This document shows, piece by piece, positions 11,990-23,177 of a stretch of 64,000 nucleotides of DNA. The stretch covers positions 33,625,175 to 33,689,174 of the forward strand of contig CM030359.1 of the NCBI GenBank assembly GCA_017893485.1. The letters are read 5' to 3'. Under the pieces are notes generated by a model. That model was not told the DNA's origin. It ran no database searches and saw only the letters and a program-made list of their open reading frames with translations. Within the stretch, counting starts at the first letter, position 1. The number at the start of each line of letters is the position of its first letter. Origin of the DNA: Hemerocallis citrina (taxonomy: Eukaryota > Streptophyta > Magnoliopsida > Asparagales > Asphodelaceae). The translations under genes and the position numbers were made by a program.

Positions 11990-13197
11990 AAGTCCTCGGC
12001 ACCCTCTTGCCCCCCGAGTCTTCGAGTTGATACGCACCAGGGCAGATAACTTTCGAGACCCTATACAGACCTTCTCAATTGGGTGCCAGTTTGCCCTTCT
12101 TGCTTGGAAAAGAGATTGATATCTTCCGGAGCACTAGATCTCCTTCTTCGAGATTAGTAAGAAAGACTCTTTTATTGTAGGACTGTTCAATCTTACGTTG
12201 ATAAATTTCTTGCCGGATGATGGATCTCTCACGGATCTCATCAATGAGATCCAAGTTATTGCGAAGCTAGTTTGCATTTTTCTCTTCGTTGTAGGCGATC
12301 AAACGAGGCAACGGTAGGCCGACCTTTAGCAGGATGATGGCTTCGGAGCCATAAGTGCGATTGAAAGAGGATTCTCCTGTTGGGGTTCTCTTCATGGTCT
12401 GATAGCTATAGAGCACATTGGGGAGCTGCTCGACCCACAATCCCTTGGTAGACTTGTCTAGCCTCTTTTTTAGGCCGAAAAGAATTTGTTGATTGGTGTT
12501 CTCTGCTTGCCCGTCGGATTGTGGGTGGGATATTGAGGAGAACCATTGCTGAATACCAAGATCCGCACAAAAATTATGGAAGGTTGCCCCTGTGAACTGA
12601 GTCCCGCTGTCCGTTACTAGTACTCTGGGTACACCGACCTATAGACGATGTTCTTCCAGAAGAACCTTTGGATCTTGTTCTCAGTGATCATTGCTAGGGG
12701 CTCAGCCTCAATCAACTCGGAGAAGCAGTCGATTGCAACGACCAGGAATTTCAGCTGGCCTGGTGCTGGGGGGAATGTCCCGAGCAAGTCCATACCCCAT
12801 ATCACGAAAGGGATCAGACTGGCCAAGGAGGAGAGCGGGGCTTATGGTAAGCGACGAATTGTTGAAAATTTTTGGCAGGGACCGCATTGGCAGACGTACT
12901 ATTAGAGTCGCTGAGGAGAGTGGGCCAGAAGTAGCCGTAATTTAGAATTTTACGGGCCAGGGATCTTGCTCCCAAATGAGCACCACACATCCCTTCGTGG
13001 GCTTCTTTCTGGGCATAGTGTGCTTCTTCAGGGGAGAGGCATCTCAGGTAGAGTATGACATCTATTTGGGTATAAGAGCATTTGTACATGACTCCTTTGA
13101 TGAGTGTGTACCGCTCGGCTCTAGTTCTAACCCTTGTAGCCTCCTTAGGGTCTGTAGGGAGGACTCCATCTTTGAGGTATCTGAGCAGGGGCCTCAT
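11990..13197 (-). pseudogene. Tat-lineage Ty3/gypsy integrase, frameshifted
   Basis: The zinc-binding start (HYAQKEAHEGMCGAH, about 13095-13050) is followed by the core. The first catalytic Asp is in WGMDLLG (about 12790) and the second in DSGTQF (12609-12611), followed by WFSSISHPQSDGQAENTN near 12540-12480 and KSTKGLWVEQLP near 12450. At least two frameshifts separate these blocks and the second half of the zinc motif is lost. It follows the dual RNase H and ends the Tat-like pol. Confidence 0.8.
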
Positions 13198-13439
13198 TCA
13201 GGGCTGTCTTCCTCGATACTGGATCTCAAGAGGACCTCTATCAAGATGGTCTGCTCCAAACCCTGGAGGGAGGAAGATGTTAGCTTTGAGAGGGCATTTA
13301 CCTTCGCATTCTCTTCTCGGGGGACTCGCTAGAGTTGAGCATCTTCGAATGAAGCCAGTAGCCTTTTGACCTTTACCAAGTATTTGACCATTTGCTCATC
13401 TCTAGCTTCGTACTCCACAGATACTTGGTTCACAACCAG

Positions 13440-13985
13440 CTATGAATCACTAAATATCTTAACACGCTTGGCCCCAACTTTGCGAGCCATACATTGCCCG
13501 ACTATAAGGGCCTCGTATTCAGCCTCATTGTTCGACGCTTGGAAGCTTATACAGAGAGAGTATTGTAGAAAAAAATCATCGTGGTCGGTCAAGATGACTC
13601 CAGTCCCACTCCCATCGGCACAAGAAGATCGGTCAACATACACGGTTCAGAATGGGGATTCTTCTATCGCCTTACGGGGGTCGGGGATGGTGTTCTCTAC
13701 TATGAACTCTGCTAGGACTTGTACCTTGATAGCGGTTCGAGGTTGATAGCTGTTGTCGTGCTGACTCAGCTCTATGGACCACTTCATAAGATGCCCTGAC
13801 ATCTCGGGTTTGTGAAGGACTTGCTTTAGCAGTTGGTCAGTGAGAATGACCACCGAGTGAGATTGGAAGTAGGGATGACATTTTCGGGCCGCCATGACCA
13901 ATGCATAGGCCATCTTTTCAGCATTTGGGTAGCGGAGTTTTGCGTCCCTAAGTACCTTACTCACGTAGTAGATGGGCTTTTGCAT
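13440..13985 (-). pseudogene. Dual RNase H of Tat-like element (Ty3-type plus plant archaeal-like RNase H)
   Basis: The upstream part (13985-13647) is the ordinary gypsy RNase H end, with PIYYVSKVL, YPNAEKMAYALV and VILTDQLLKQVL, running into a connection region ending in LAEFIVE. After a stop it is followed at 13643-13440 by a second RNase H: YVDRSSCADGSGTGVIL, then SNNEAEYEALI and KIFSDS. The Asp, Glu and Asp of this catalytic set are visible. A second, archaeal-like RNase H between the first RNase H and integrase is characteristic of the Tat lineage (Tat, Ogre, Retand), so it places the element. Confidence 0.8.
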
Positions 13986-14218
13986 CTTATCTTCCTCTCT
14001 TACTAGGACGGTGCTGAGGGCCGCTCTAAAGTGGCGAGGTATATATAAAGGAACTCACCCGGGTTTACCGTGTAGCCCTTTAGTTGATCGAAAGACTCTT
14101 ACTGTTGTTGTCCCCACTCAAAGCCTTTCGCCCCTCTCAGGGATTTGAAGAACGGGAGGCATTTCTCCCTTGATTTGGAGAGGAAGCGCCCTATGGACGC
14201 GAGATGTCCCGTGAGTCT

Positions 14219-15208
14219 CTACACATCTTTAACATTGGAGGGGGGAACCATATTGAGTATGGGTTGGATCTTCTCGGGGTTGACCTCTATGCCCCGTTGG
14301 CTAACCATGAACCCGAGAAATTTATCGGACGAGATGCTGAAGGCACACTTGTTCAGATTCAATCTCATGTTGTGTCTCCTTAGTACTTCAAAAGCTTCCT
14401 GGAGATCGGAGACATGATCCCTCTTGCTAATGCTCTTTAGCAACATGTCGTCCATATAGACCTCCATGTTACGGCCTATTTGCTCTTTGAAGACTTTGTT
14501 AACAAGGCATTGATAAGTAGCTCCAGCGTTCTTTAGTCTGAAGGACATGACCTGGTAGCAGTATAAGTCTTGGTCGGTTACGAACGAGGTCTTCGGGATA
14601 TCTGGAGGGAACATCCTAATCTGGTTGTAACCAGAGAAGGCATCCATGAATCTCAGGAGTTTGTGGCAGGAGGTCACATCAATCAGAGCATCAATGCTCG
14701 AGAGCAGGAATGGGTCCTTCGGACAAGCTTTGTTTAGGTCAGTGAAGTCGATACAGATTCTCCGGCTCCCGTTAGCCTTTTTTACCATTACTACATTGGA
14801 TAGCCATTCGGGATAATTGACCTCCTAAATAAACCGAGTGCTCAAGAGTTTTTAAACATTTTCTTTGATAGCTTGCTGGCACTCGGGGGCGAATTTACAT
14901 CGCTTTTGCTGGATATGTTTAACCCCCAGAGCAACACTAAGGTGATGCATAAGGAGCTCTTCTGAGATTCCCGGTATGTCAGTCACGGTCCAAGCAAATA
15001 GATCGTTGTTCTCCCTTATACATTTGGAGAAATCTTCTGTGATGGTAGGAGGAAGTTCCTTGCGGATATGAAATGTCTTGGTAGCATCTTCTTCGGAGAA
15101 GGCTAGTACTTCTTCCAGCTCGTCACCTGGTTCTGAGATGGTTTGGCTACTCCCTTGTGGGAGTTCGAAGGCTTCAAGGGAGAGGACCGGCCCTCCTACT
15201 GATGTCAT
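14219..15208 (-). pseudogene. Reverse transcriptase of Tat-like element
   Basis: The lead-in (15208-14852) has DLFAWTVTDIPGISEE, the usual start of the gypsy RT region. After a frame break the polymerase follows at 14788-14219 with RRICIDFTDLNKACPKD, FMDAFSGYNQI and the active site YMDD at 14447-14458, still intact. In the motif normally reading V-M-P-F-G-L-K, Pro and Gly are replaced (VMSFRLK), so activity is doubtful. The segment is on the same strand as gag and integrase in the expected order. Confidence 0.85.
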
Positions 15209-15239
15209 GTAACATTTACGAGCCGCCTCCTGGCTCCTT

Positions 15240-15595
15240 CTAACTTATCCCACTCCTACCGCGGTGGGAAATTTCATCATCATATGATAGGCCGATGGTA
15301 TGACCTGGACAGCGGCCAGACTGGGTCAACCCAGGATGACGTTGTAGGTGGCCTTTATATCTACCACCATGAAGTCCATTGGCTCGGTCCGGGTGACCAG
15401 GATTTTACCAGCGGTTACGTCGAGAGTTATAAATTCCTCGATTGTCATTGGCACCATGGTGAATCCGTGAAAAGTGTAGCTGGCGGGCTTGAGTCGATCT
15501 CTGGACAGCTTTAGGCCCTGAAATGCTTCTAAGAAAAGAATATTGACCGAACTTCCGTTGTCGACTAGGACTCGACGTACATCAAAATTGGCCAC
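15240..15595 (-). pseudogene. Aspartic protease region of Tat-like element
   Basis: The minus strand reads VRRVLVDNGSSVNILF, with the catalytic triplet D-N-G at about 15554-15562, followed by GFTMVPMTIEEFITLDVT and ending near YNVILG at 15326. Plant Ty3 elements of this lineage often have D-N-G or D-T-G, so the site may be intact. The frame is open over 90 codons and closes before the RT lead-in. Confidence 0.75.
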
Positions 15596-15619
15596 GTGGA
15601 GGTTTATAACAAGGTCCTC

Positions 15620-17340
15620 TCAATGGGGCATTCGGACGCCCTCGAAGTCTTTGTCAGGGAAAGTAACAGGGACCCCAAGGCCCTTAGGGGGAGGATGGTT
15701 CTGTACGACATTCACTTCTCGGACGAGGGCTCTTCGGAAGGAGTTCGAATCTCCCCCCATTGGGCCTCCTTGTATGAGGTGCATGACAACTTTAGCTTTG
15801 AAGTTTGGGGTTTTAGCATGTTGCTCGGTTCGCTTATTAGCCCCCCTGGTGGGCGAGGGAGGATCAACCTTGTCCTTCCTCACGAACCTAGAAAGTTTTC
15901 CCCTCTGAATAAGGGCCTCGATCTCGTCCTTGAGGGCTCGACAGTCATCCGTATCGTGGTCGTGATTCCGGTGGAAGGGGCACCACTTGTCTCTATTTCT
16001 CTTCTTTCCTGGTGTGTTCATTTTTGGAGGAGGTGGGAGGAGCCCTTCTTTCCTGACCTCCATCAGAATAGTCGAGACATTGGTGTTAAGAGGAGTGAAC
16101 TTCTCGAAGTGGGGAGGAGGGAGACGTTGGCCTCTATTATCTTTCTAGAGCTCCTTATCTCCTTTATCTTCAGCAGCCTTCCATTTTTTCCTAAAGATAT
16201 CCTTCAAGAGTTGGGCGGTTGAGAGCCTCTTCTGCTCAGATGTACTTTACACTCCTGAGCAGTAGTTCTGAGAAGTCCCGAAGAGGCTTCTTGGCAAAAG
16301 ATGCCTTGAGGTCGGTGTTAATGACGTTGGACTAGAAAGCAGCAGAAGCTACTGACTGATCCAGGGAGGCGATGGACCTGGCCTCTGCGATAAAACACTT
16401 GACATAGTCTCTTTGCCGTGCACCCTTCCTTTGACTGAGGAAAAGCAAAGAGGTGCTTGTCTTTTCGGAGCGGCGGCTGCTCAAGAAGTGAGTACGGAAG
16501 TTCCCTTCGAATTGGTTGAAGGAGAAGATGGAGGCCGGAGCAAGTCGGGAATACACTCTCTAGCAGGCCCCTTAAGCATAGCTGGGATGGTTTTGCAGAG
16601 AAGGGCGTTAGAGGCATGGTGGATCATCAAGAGAGTCTTGAAACACTCGATGTGGTCAGCGGGGTCCGTCTCTCCAGTATAAGCTCAAAGTGAGGGGGGC
16701 TTGAAGTTTTTTGGGGCGGGGGCCTCCATAATGGTCCGGGAGAACGGAGGCCTACTCGGGCAGACGTTCTTGGCCCGTTGTTCTTCTTCTCTATCAAGTT
16801 GGCCGAGGCGCCTCTCCATCTCGTGGAGACGGCAGTAGACCGAGTCTTCCCTTCGGTCATATCTCACTGAGACACCGGGACTCGTCCTTCTGTGGAAGAG
16901 GACTGGGGCTGTGGCGGTAATAGCTTGGTGCAGATTGAGGACTGGGAGTGCAACGACGATGGCTCGGGGCTGGTTGAGGACTGGGTACTCGCTGGTCATT
17001 ATTAGTGGCAACATTAAGGGCCCAGAGGACGGCTTCTTTAAAGTCCTGGAATTATGCCCTTGTGACTGGAGCCTCTCGATCTCGACAGTCCCTTAGTGCG
17101 GGATGACCGGTCGGAGAGCGGCTCCTCCCGAGTAGCACAGAGGTTATTCCCTGTCTTCTGGGAGAGTTGGATCTTCAGCGATCGGGCCTACGAGGGGATC
17201 GAGCCCTTTTGATGCTCTCGACGAGGGATTCCATCATGGGTCCGCCTCTCATCCAAGCGGGTTCGCAGGTTTATCTCGTGCTGCCGATTGATAAGAACGT
17301 CACGGAGAACTTTCGGCGTTGGACGATTGTGAGAAGCCAT
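15620..17340 (-). pseudogene. gag of Tat-like element, fragmented
   Basis: The probable start ATG is at 17340 (MASHNRPTPKVLRD), three bases from a family 2 LTR that has replaced the element's own 5' end. The capsid part between about 16970 and 16200 is spread over several frames. The C-terminal part at 16063-15620 has CPFHRNHDHDTDDC (about 15985-15944) and LKDEIEALIQRGKL, the signature of Tat-lineage gag in place of a standard zinc knuckle. Glutamine- and proline-rich linker sequence is limited. The gene cannot make a full Gag. Confidence 0.75.
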
Positions 17341-17343
17341 GGA

Positions 17344-18890
17344 TGTTACACCCTAGATTTTTAAATAATGCCTTTGAATTAATGAATGAATTAAAGTGAA
17401 ATTTTGGTGATTTAATAAATATTTTCTGAATTTTACCATTTTGCACGTGCAAAACACATGCAAACACTTTTCTTGGGAAACACAACGTCAAGAATTTTGA
17501 TTGGAAGATCTAATATTTTTTAGTGAATATTAATTTCAAATTTTCTGTATTTTATAAATCACTATTGATATTTTTCGTAAATATTGATAAATGAAGGGTC
17601 TCTTTGCAAAAAATTGCACTTGGAGGCAAAATTTCAAAAATCGATTTTTTTTATGGGCTGAAGTTAAGGCCGACCAAATATGGAGAGATTGAGGATTTAA
17701 ATCCTACCTTACTTGATTTATCTAACTACCTAATATAATTACTCCATATGTGTAAAGATATCTTTCAAGAGAATATTTTTTAAATCTTTTCAAAACCCCT
17801 AAAAAGAAAATCCCGACTATTATATACTGGAGTAGCCGCCCCCTCCCCTGTGGTGAAATCAAAAATTTATTTTCTCTTCATATTTCTTGAGTTGGAGGAT
17901 TGGATCTCGGAGTTCTTGCAAAAGGAGGAGAAGGGCTTTCTTTTATTTATTTATTTTTTCCTTCAAGTTGATCTTCATTAAATGTGAGTGAGACTTTTAT
18001 ATTATTTTGTTGAGAATGATGGCTTGCCTGGTAGATGCATGAAATTTCGTTGATATAGTGAATACTTTTGAATGAAGAAGTTAAAGTAAGACCTTCATAT
18101 AACTTGGAGAATGATTGTAGATAAAAGATTTATAAAGAATGATAGAGTTTTTAATAGTGCTCATGAAGATCTTGCTTTCTTCTACACTATGCCTTGTTCG
18201 ATCGTGTACAGTTTTGCTGCTATCAAAATCTTTATGTAACATTTTGTGTATGGATAGATAAGGAAGTGTTAGGATACTCTATCTGATGTTTTGATGGAAT
18301 GAAAACTTGACTCTCTTGCAGTTTGAAGGTTTAGTTCTTAATTATTGGGTGAACTCTAGGCTTCTCATTTGACCATGATTTTCTATTAGCAAATTAGCTT
18401 TGTTTTATGTACTTTAAACTCCTCGTGATCCAATATATTTTTAGACAATGCTTCTGTTACAATAAGTAGTTAAACTATTACAATTTAATGCACCCGTGCT
18501 TGATAATGATGTGTTACCTTTCTAAAGATGTATAATTTTATAAAATGCACTACTTTCATGAGATAAACTACTATTTTCTAAAAGACTTTGTACTTGAGGT
18601 ACTCTTGATTTTCTTTTCGTTTACAAAATGTATAGTTTAACTGTTGTATGTAATGTAAGTTTTTCCAAGTAGTTGTCAAAGGAGTTCAAATGCTCTTGTC
18701 TAATCTGAGTTGCAAAGGATTTTTGATCTGTGGAGTTTAGAAAGTATCGAGAAAGCCGGTTTATGAGCAAATAGTCAGGAGCAAACTGTTTTAACAGGAC
18801 TATGAGTGTGTATAATGAATTGTATATTGGGTTTTGAAAAGAAAGAATTTTATGTTAAAGATGGGGGAAATTTTTTAGTCAGTCAAGGTT
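17344..18890 (+). mobile_element. 5' part of a family 2 LTR
   Basis: It begins TGTTACACCCTAGATTTTTAAAT, close to the family 2 start at 54092, directly after the gag ATG of the Tat-like element (target bases ATGGA). A possible TATA region lies at about 17820, followed by a transcribed-leader-like stretch. Family 1 sequence takes over near 18890. The rest of this LTR may be the fragment at 21361-22082. No protein is encoded. Confidence 0.5.
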
Positions 18891-21360
18891 AATTGATGTG
18901 GGTAACTTGCATTTCGTGATCTCCATCATCATCATCACCATCATCAGCATCATCATCATCATCAAGATCTTGATCTCGACCGTTGGATCTCCTTTGATCA
19001 CCGCGATCGTGATCTTGATCTTGATCTTCAATCTGGGCCTTCCGTTGGTCTGATCTTGATTCGTCATCAAGATCCATGTCGGTATCCATCTCCGTTATTC
19101 CTCTGTCGGATTCCTCGTCTACACCCTAAGGCAAGTATTCTCCTTGTACAATTTATTGTCCTAGTACAACAATTATTTTCTGCAAATAGTTTGTAGTTGT
19201 GACTCATTCTTGTCTCATCATTTGTTGATCTTAAATTATTCATCGTTGATTCCATAATCTTAAGTGTCACAACCCTTTCCTTGTTATATTTACAAACTAG
19301 TTGGACTCATTTATCTCTTAGTCACTTGAGCACATGAAACTAAGAAACCCTTGACTTGTAGATGTGTGTTGTGTCATGTATGTGATGATCTTGCATTCCT
19401 TGAGTTGAGAAATAGATGTTGCTTGCTGATTTGATAACCACTACATCCATATTTGTACCACACATTAATCTAGACTAAAAATAACTAATTATCTTGCAAC
19501 TTATATATGAAGGACATTCACACTTGTTGCTGTCCTGAACATTACTTGCTGTTTCGACCCCTTTAAAATCAAAATCTGAACTTGAGCCCTGAATATAAAA
19601 TTTAGCCCTAAATGTCTAGTTGTTAATCACATCTAGAATTTTCGAATTTAGAGTTAAGGTCTAGGAGATATCGCAGTTTTACTACTGCTGTGTCGGTAGT
19701 TGCAGATTCACAAAAACTGCTTCACTTCTTTAGTTTACAAATTATTTCAACTATGCTACCAGTTAGTGATTGACTTGAAATTTTACATGCTGTTTCTGGA
19801 CACCCTAGAGAACATTTCCTAATTTTCTCAGAATTAATTAGTAATGTTTCAACCCTGTTTTACATGTACAAACTCATATTCACAAATTCTGGCTGAACAC
19901 AAAAGCTGTATAGTTTGTTGTTTTGACACATGTTACCACAATTTTTATATACCTTAATTATATGCGTTGGAACCGGGTAGGAGTCTAGTTTTTAGATCTT
20001 CTGACGGATCCACTTTTGCTTTCTTTTAGCAACAGAAATCACAGTTTTGGTGCAGCAACCTCATGCTATCCAGATTTGAGATTTTCGTTGTTCTTGATAT
20101 TTTAATTTGTTTAGACCCTCGAACTTGTATCCTATCTAGCCTAGACTTGTTCCATGTTCATGATTATGTTTACTTGACTTTTTTCGCACACTTTCAGGCT
20201 TGGTTAATAATAATAATAAATAACAAGTCGGGGTTTAATGGAAAGACCATAGAAGGGGGCCCGTGTTTTCGTGTACTCGGTTCATGAACCTGTTGCACCT
20301 TGATGTATTCATGGAACCAGTTACTTGGCTCATGAACCTGTTGTATTCATGAACCCACCGTGTGGGTCTTGAACCTGTTAGTATTCACGAACTTGCTTCG
20401 TGAACCTGTTATTTATTTTCGTATTCATGAATCGTGCCTGCTTGATACTTGATGCCTGAGTACACCGCCCTATAAACTCCACCCCTAGGCTTAAACGTAA
20501 CTGATTGTATGTAGAAACCATGTAGTAAAAGTATGGATGCATGAAGTGCTACCTAGATAGTAATAACTACAAGACTTGATACATAATAAATGAACACGAT
20601 ACATGCTTACTTGATACTTGATGACATGATACATGCGACTTGATACTGGAATATAATACTTGACACTTGCAACTTGATACTTGTACTTGACAAATTGACA
20701 CTAGACTTGAAACTTGTTACTTGACACTGGTACCTGATACTTGTCACTTGATGCATGATACCATTACATGTTCACTAGCCACTTGTTCTTCTACTAGCAT
20801 TTGTCACCAATCTTGTCACTTGAATTGTCCTTCTTGCTAACTAGTTTCTTAAATCCCCACTACTTGTTGCATCCCTATTATATTCTTGATTCCAAATTTT
20901 GTTTCATGTTTCTTGTACTCGTTTTTACTATTTGTGGCTCTAACTTGCACTAAGGGCGTTTTCTCTTGTTTTCACTTTTTTTAATTATTAAACAGACTTT
21001 GGATACGTGTTGCTTGCTGGAATTGGTGAGCTGAGATTTTAGGCTTCAAACGGAGAAAAGACATGCTTAAATTATTTATTTTCTTATGTTATTTATTTTC
21101 TTGCTACTTAAAACTTGTAACGGGCTTATATTCCTGAGCTTTACATTTGATTCAGATTTGAGAATTATTTGAGACTAGTATTTGTTTCAATTGTTTCTTT
21201 TGTTTAATAAATATTTCATGCATGCGTGGTTGTATATATATATTTTTATATTCTTGTTGTGATGCTAAGTCGATCCTACAGCTTATGGATGATATTAAAA
21301 TCATTCGCTGGGCTTCGTCATGCACTCGTATTCCGTGTTTTTGGGAAGCGGGGCGTGACA
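18890..21360 (+). mobile_element. 3' part of a family 1 LTR
   Basis: It matches the family 1 copy at 52440-54091 plus 57391-58010 block by block: ATC/GATCTT tract, TGTAAGGCAAGTA-like site, TTTTGGTGCAGCAAC (20048 here, 53578 there), GGGGGCCCGTGTTT (20255; 53825), the ACTTGATAC-rich stretch and the final CGCTGGGC...GCGGGGCGTGACA. It ends at 21360. The right flank GCGAC does not repeat at any left boundary I can find, so this is a truncated or recombined copy. Confidence 0.7.
18915..18963. repeat. (ATC)n tract
   Basis: Imperfect ATC/CATCAT units followed by GATCTTGATC repeats up to about 19030. The same two-part block recurs in another family 1 copy at 52465-52550, so it is a standing part of the LTR and not a coding repeat. 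Confidence 0.85.
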
Positions 21361-22082
21361 GCGACACTCATGGGATGTTTGTGCAATAAGGGGTTCCAGG
21401 ATGACCTGCGAAATGAGGTAATCCCCAGTATTTCGGGACGATGGATGAAATAGGCCACGTTAGTGGGATTGACCTCCAGTATTCCAAGGTCGAGAACTGA
21501 TACTTGCAAAATGTCTAAATCTCATAGTAGTCATTGTAGTAGGATAGTTGCATAACGTGGGACTGAACCCTATAAAAGTGGAGAATGATAAGGGCTTGCA
21601 CTAGATCTATGTAGAGTGGAAAGCATAGATTCTACAAGTGTGCATTAGTTTTCATTATAAGCATTCGTGATTTCCTAGACTTGATTTATGCTTGTTTTTT
21701 TTTTCTACGCATGACACTTAGCCTTGTTCACTTGATGATTTATGTTTCTTTTATTGTTATTTGTCATTACCATGCTAATATGTTGACTATGAGTTCGTTC
21801 TTTATGTTTTGTTGAAGTTGTATTTCTTTTGAATATCACTCACACCGTTATGGCTAACCCCTGTAGTTTTGGGGTTAAAGTTATTTCTAGCCTCATGTTT
21901 TACAGGCATGTACCTTTAGCATGGAGTTGGGAGCTTGTGGTAGAATGACTGATGTTATTATATATGTTGTAAAAAGATGTGTAAATATGGAACGGTATTG
22001 TAGAATGAATTGTAATTCAAGGTGTTAATTTCCGCTGTGCTTTGTAAAAAAAAATGTTATAATAAAAGTTTTAATTTTTTTT
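21361..22082 (+). mobile_element. Family 2 LTR fragment
   Basis: Sequence such as GCGACACTCATGGGATG, GGACTGAACCCTATAAAAG and AAGGGCTTGC...CTATGTAG matches the back part of family 2 LTRs at 28100-28450 and 57070-57345. The GGCTAACCCCTGTAG box at about 21850 matches 3328. The normal LTR end is missing, and Tat-like gag begins on the other strand. Confidence 0.6.
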
Positions 22083-22472
22083 TCATGTTTCTACTGTATT
22101 TAAAATTACAATTGAGGTGGATGCTAGGAATTGTGCCACATATTTCTGAGTATAATTATTGGAAATTCGGAGCGCTATAATGGAGTCGGAGGAGGGGTTA
22201 TGTATGGAGACGTGGTCATGGTGAAGGGGTTGCTTTTCGCGACTTCGACGAGAGGGTCTTGCGGTAGCCCCTTGAGGCCCTTGAGGGGCCTGGTGGGGTT
22301 GAGGTTGCCGAGGAAGAGGCTGTCCTGGCTGCGGCTGGACAGGTTGAAGGAGAGGTTGCCCAGGCTGCTGGATCGGCTGGACGTGCTGAGGAAGAGCCTC
22401 TAGAAGCGAAGGAGGAGGAGCGGGAGTTGCTCTACGGTTGGAGACCATGGAATTCCCTTTCCTTGGAGGCAT
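22083..22472 (-). pseudogene. Start of gag from a second gypsy element
   Basis: The ATG at 22472 begins MPPRKGNSMVSNRR and continues into a Pro/Gln-rich region (QPGQPLLQPVQPQPGQPL) for 129 codons. A gag start of the MPPR type followed by low complexity is common in plant gypsy elements. It lies 70 bases after a primer-binding site and LTR in the correct order. The rest of gag and all of pol are absent; family 2 LTR sequence follows. The C-terminal residues are probably out of frame. Confidence 0.55.
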
Positions 22473-22520
22473 AGCTCGAAACTGCTTTCGTAGATGGAGT
22501 AGGGTTGGATTGCTTTTCGT

Positions 22521-22540
22521 TTCCCACAGGCGGCGTCAAT
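22521..22540 (-). other. Primer-binding-site-like sequence
   Basis: On the minus strand ATTGACGCCGCCTGTGGGAA starts one base after the LTR end. It resembles the GGCGCCGTCTGTGGGA stretch found at the same position in Tat/Athila-type elements, and ties the LTR at 22542-23177 to that lineage. Confidence 0.6.
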
Positions 22541-22541
22541 C

Positions 22542-23177
22542 TGTTGCTGCTAATTTCGGTGTGGGAGCAAATAGATGAATTTGTCGGTTCTTAGGAAAAC
22601 GAATAGGTCGAACATGTTGACTTCCACCGACATTTGATTGGCTTTTCGCTGTTGCCGTTGACCTGCACAATGTTCGAAACATCGGGGTTGATTCTGGCGA
22701 CGAACCCTCCGACGCTCTTGTCAGTAATCTCAAAGATTATGAAAGAGCTTTTTGTGGAAAAAAAAAGTTGATTACCTTGTAACGGTGGGGGAGAGGGGTA
22801 TTTATAGTCGCATTAGGAACCAGTTTTGAGATAAGAGCAAATCTCTACTTTCCCAATGTTTATGGATAAGAAGGCTTGTTTCGTGATAAGAGGGACTGTT
22901 TAAACTGTCTCTTAAGGATAAGCACGAATTTAAATGACCCTCAATCCATCTAGGTTGGTTTGTAATGGGTTGCTACTCATACCCAGTAGAGTGGATTGTA
23001 ATTGGGTCGTTGGGCTTTTAAGGAGAAACCCAGCCCCCAACCCGGACCCGTTTGTAGGTAAAATTACCATTTTATCCCTGAGAGCTTTAAGATTCGTGCC
23101 TGATTTGAACGGCTCTGATTTAACCCTATTTTTTGCCATATCACCAACTAACCAATGTGGAACTATCATATCTAACA
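22542..23177 (-). mobile_element. 5' LTR (636 bp) of a Tat-like gypsy element
   Basis: On the minus strand it starts TGTTAGATATGATAGTTCCAC at 23177 and ends AGCAGCAACA at 22542, with a TATA box inside, followed by a primer-binding site and a gag start. Sequence beyond 23177 is a family 1 LTR, so this element inserted into or next to one. Its matching 3' LTR and internal region are not present, so only the left end of the element survives. Confidence 0.65.
22799..22806 (-). promoter_or_regulatory. TATA box in Tat-like LTR
   Basis: TATAAATACCCC on the minus strand, within a LTR, with a C-rich start region just downstream (CTCTCCCCCACC). The arrangement is typical of a LTR core promoter. Confidence 0.6.

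Noticed and set aside
17344..21360. Single complete 4017-bp family 1 solo LTR (the same length as the solo LTR at 31608-36985 after removing its insert)
   Set aside because: The first 1.5 kb matches family 2, not family 1, and there is no target duplication; equal length is taken as coincidence.
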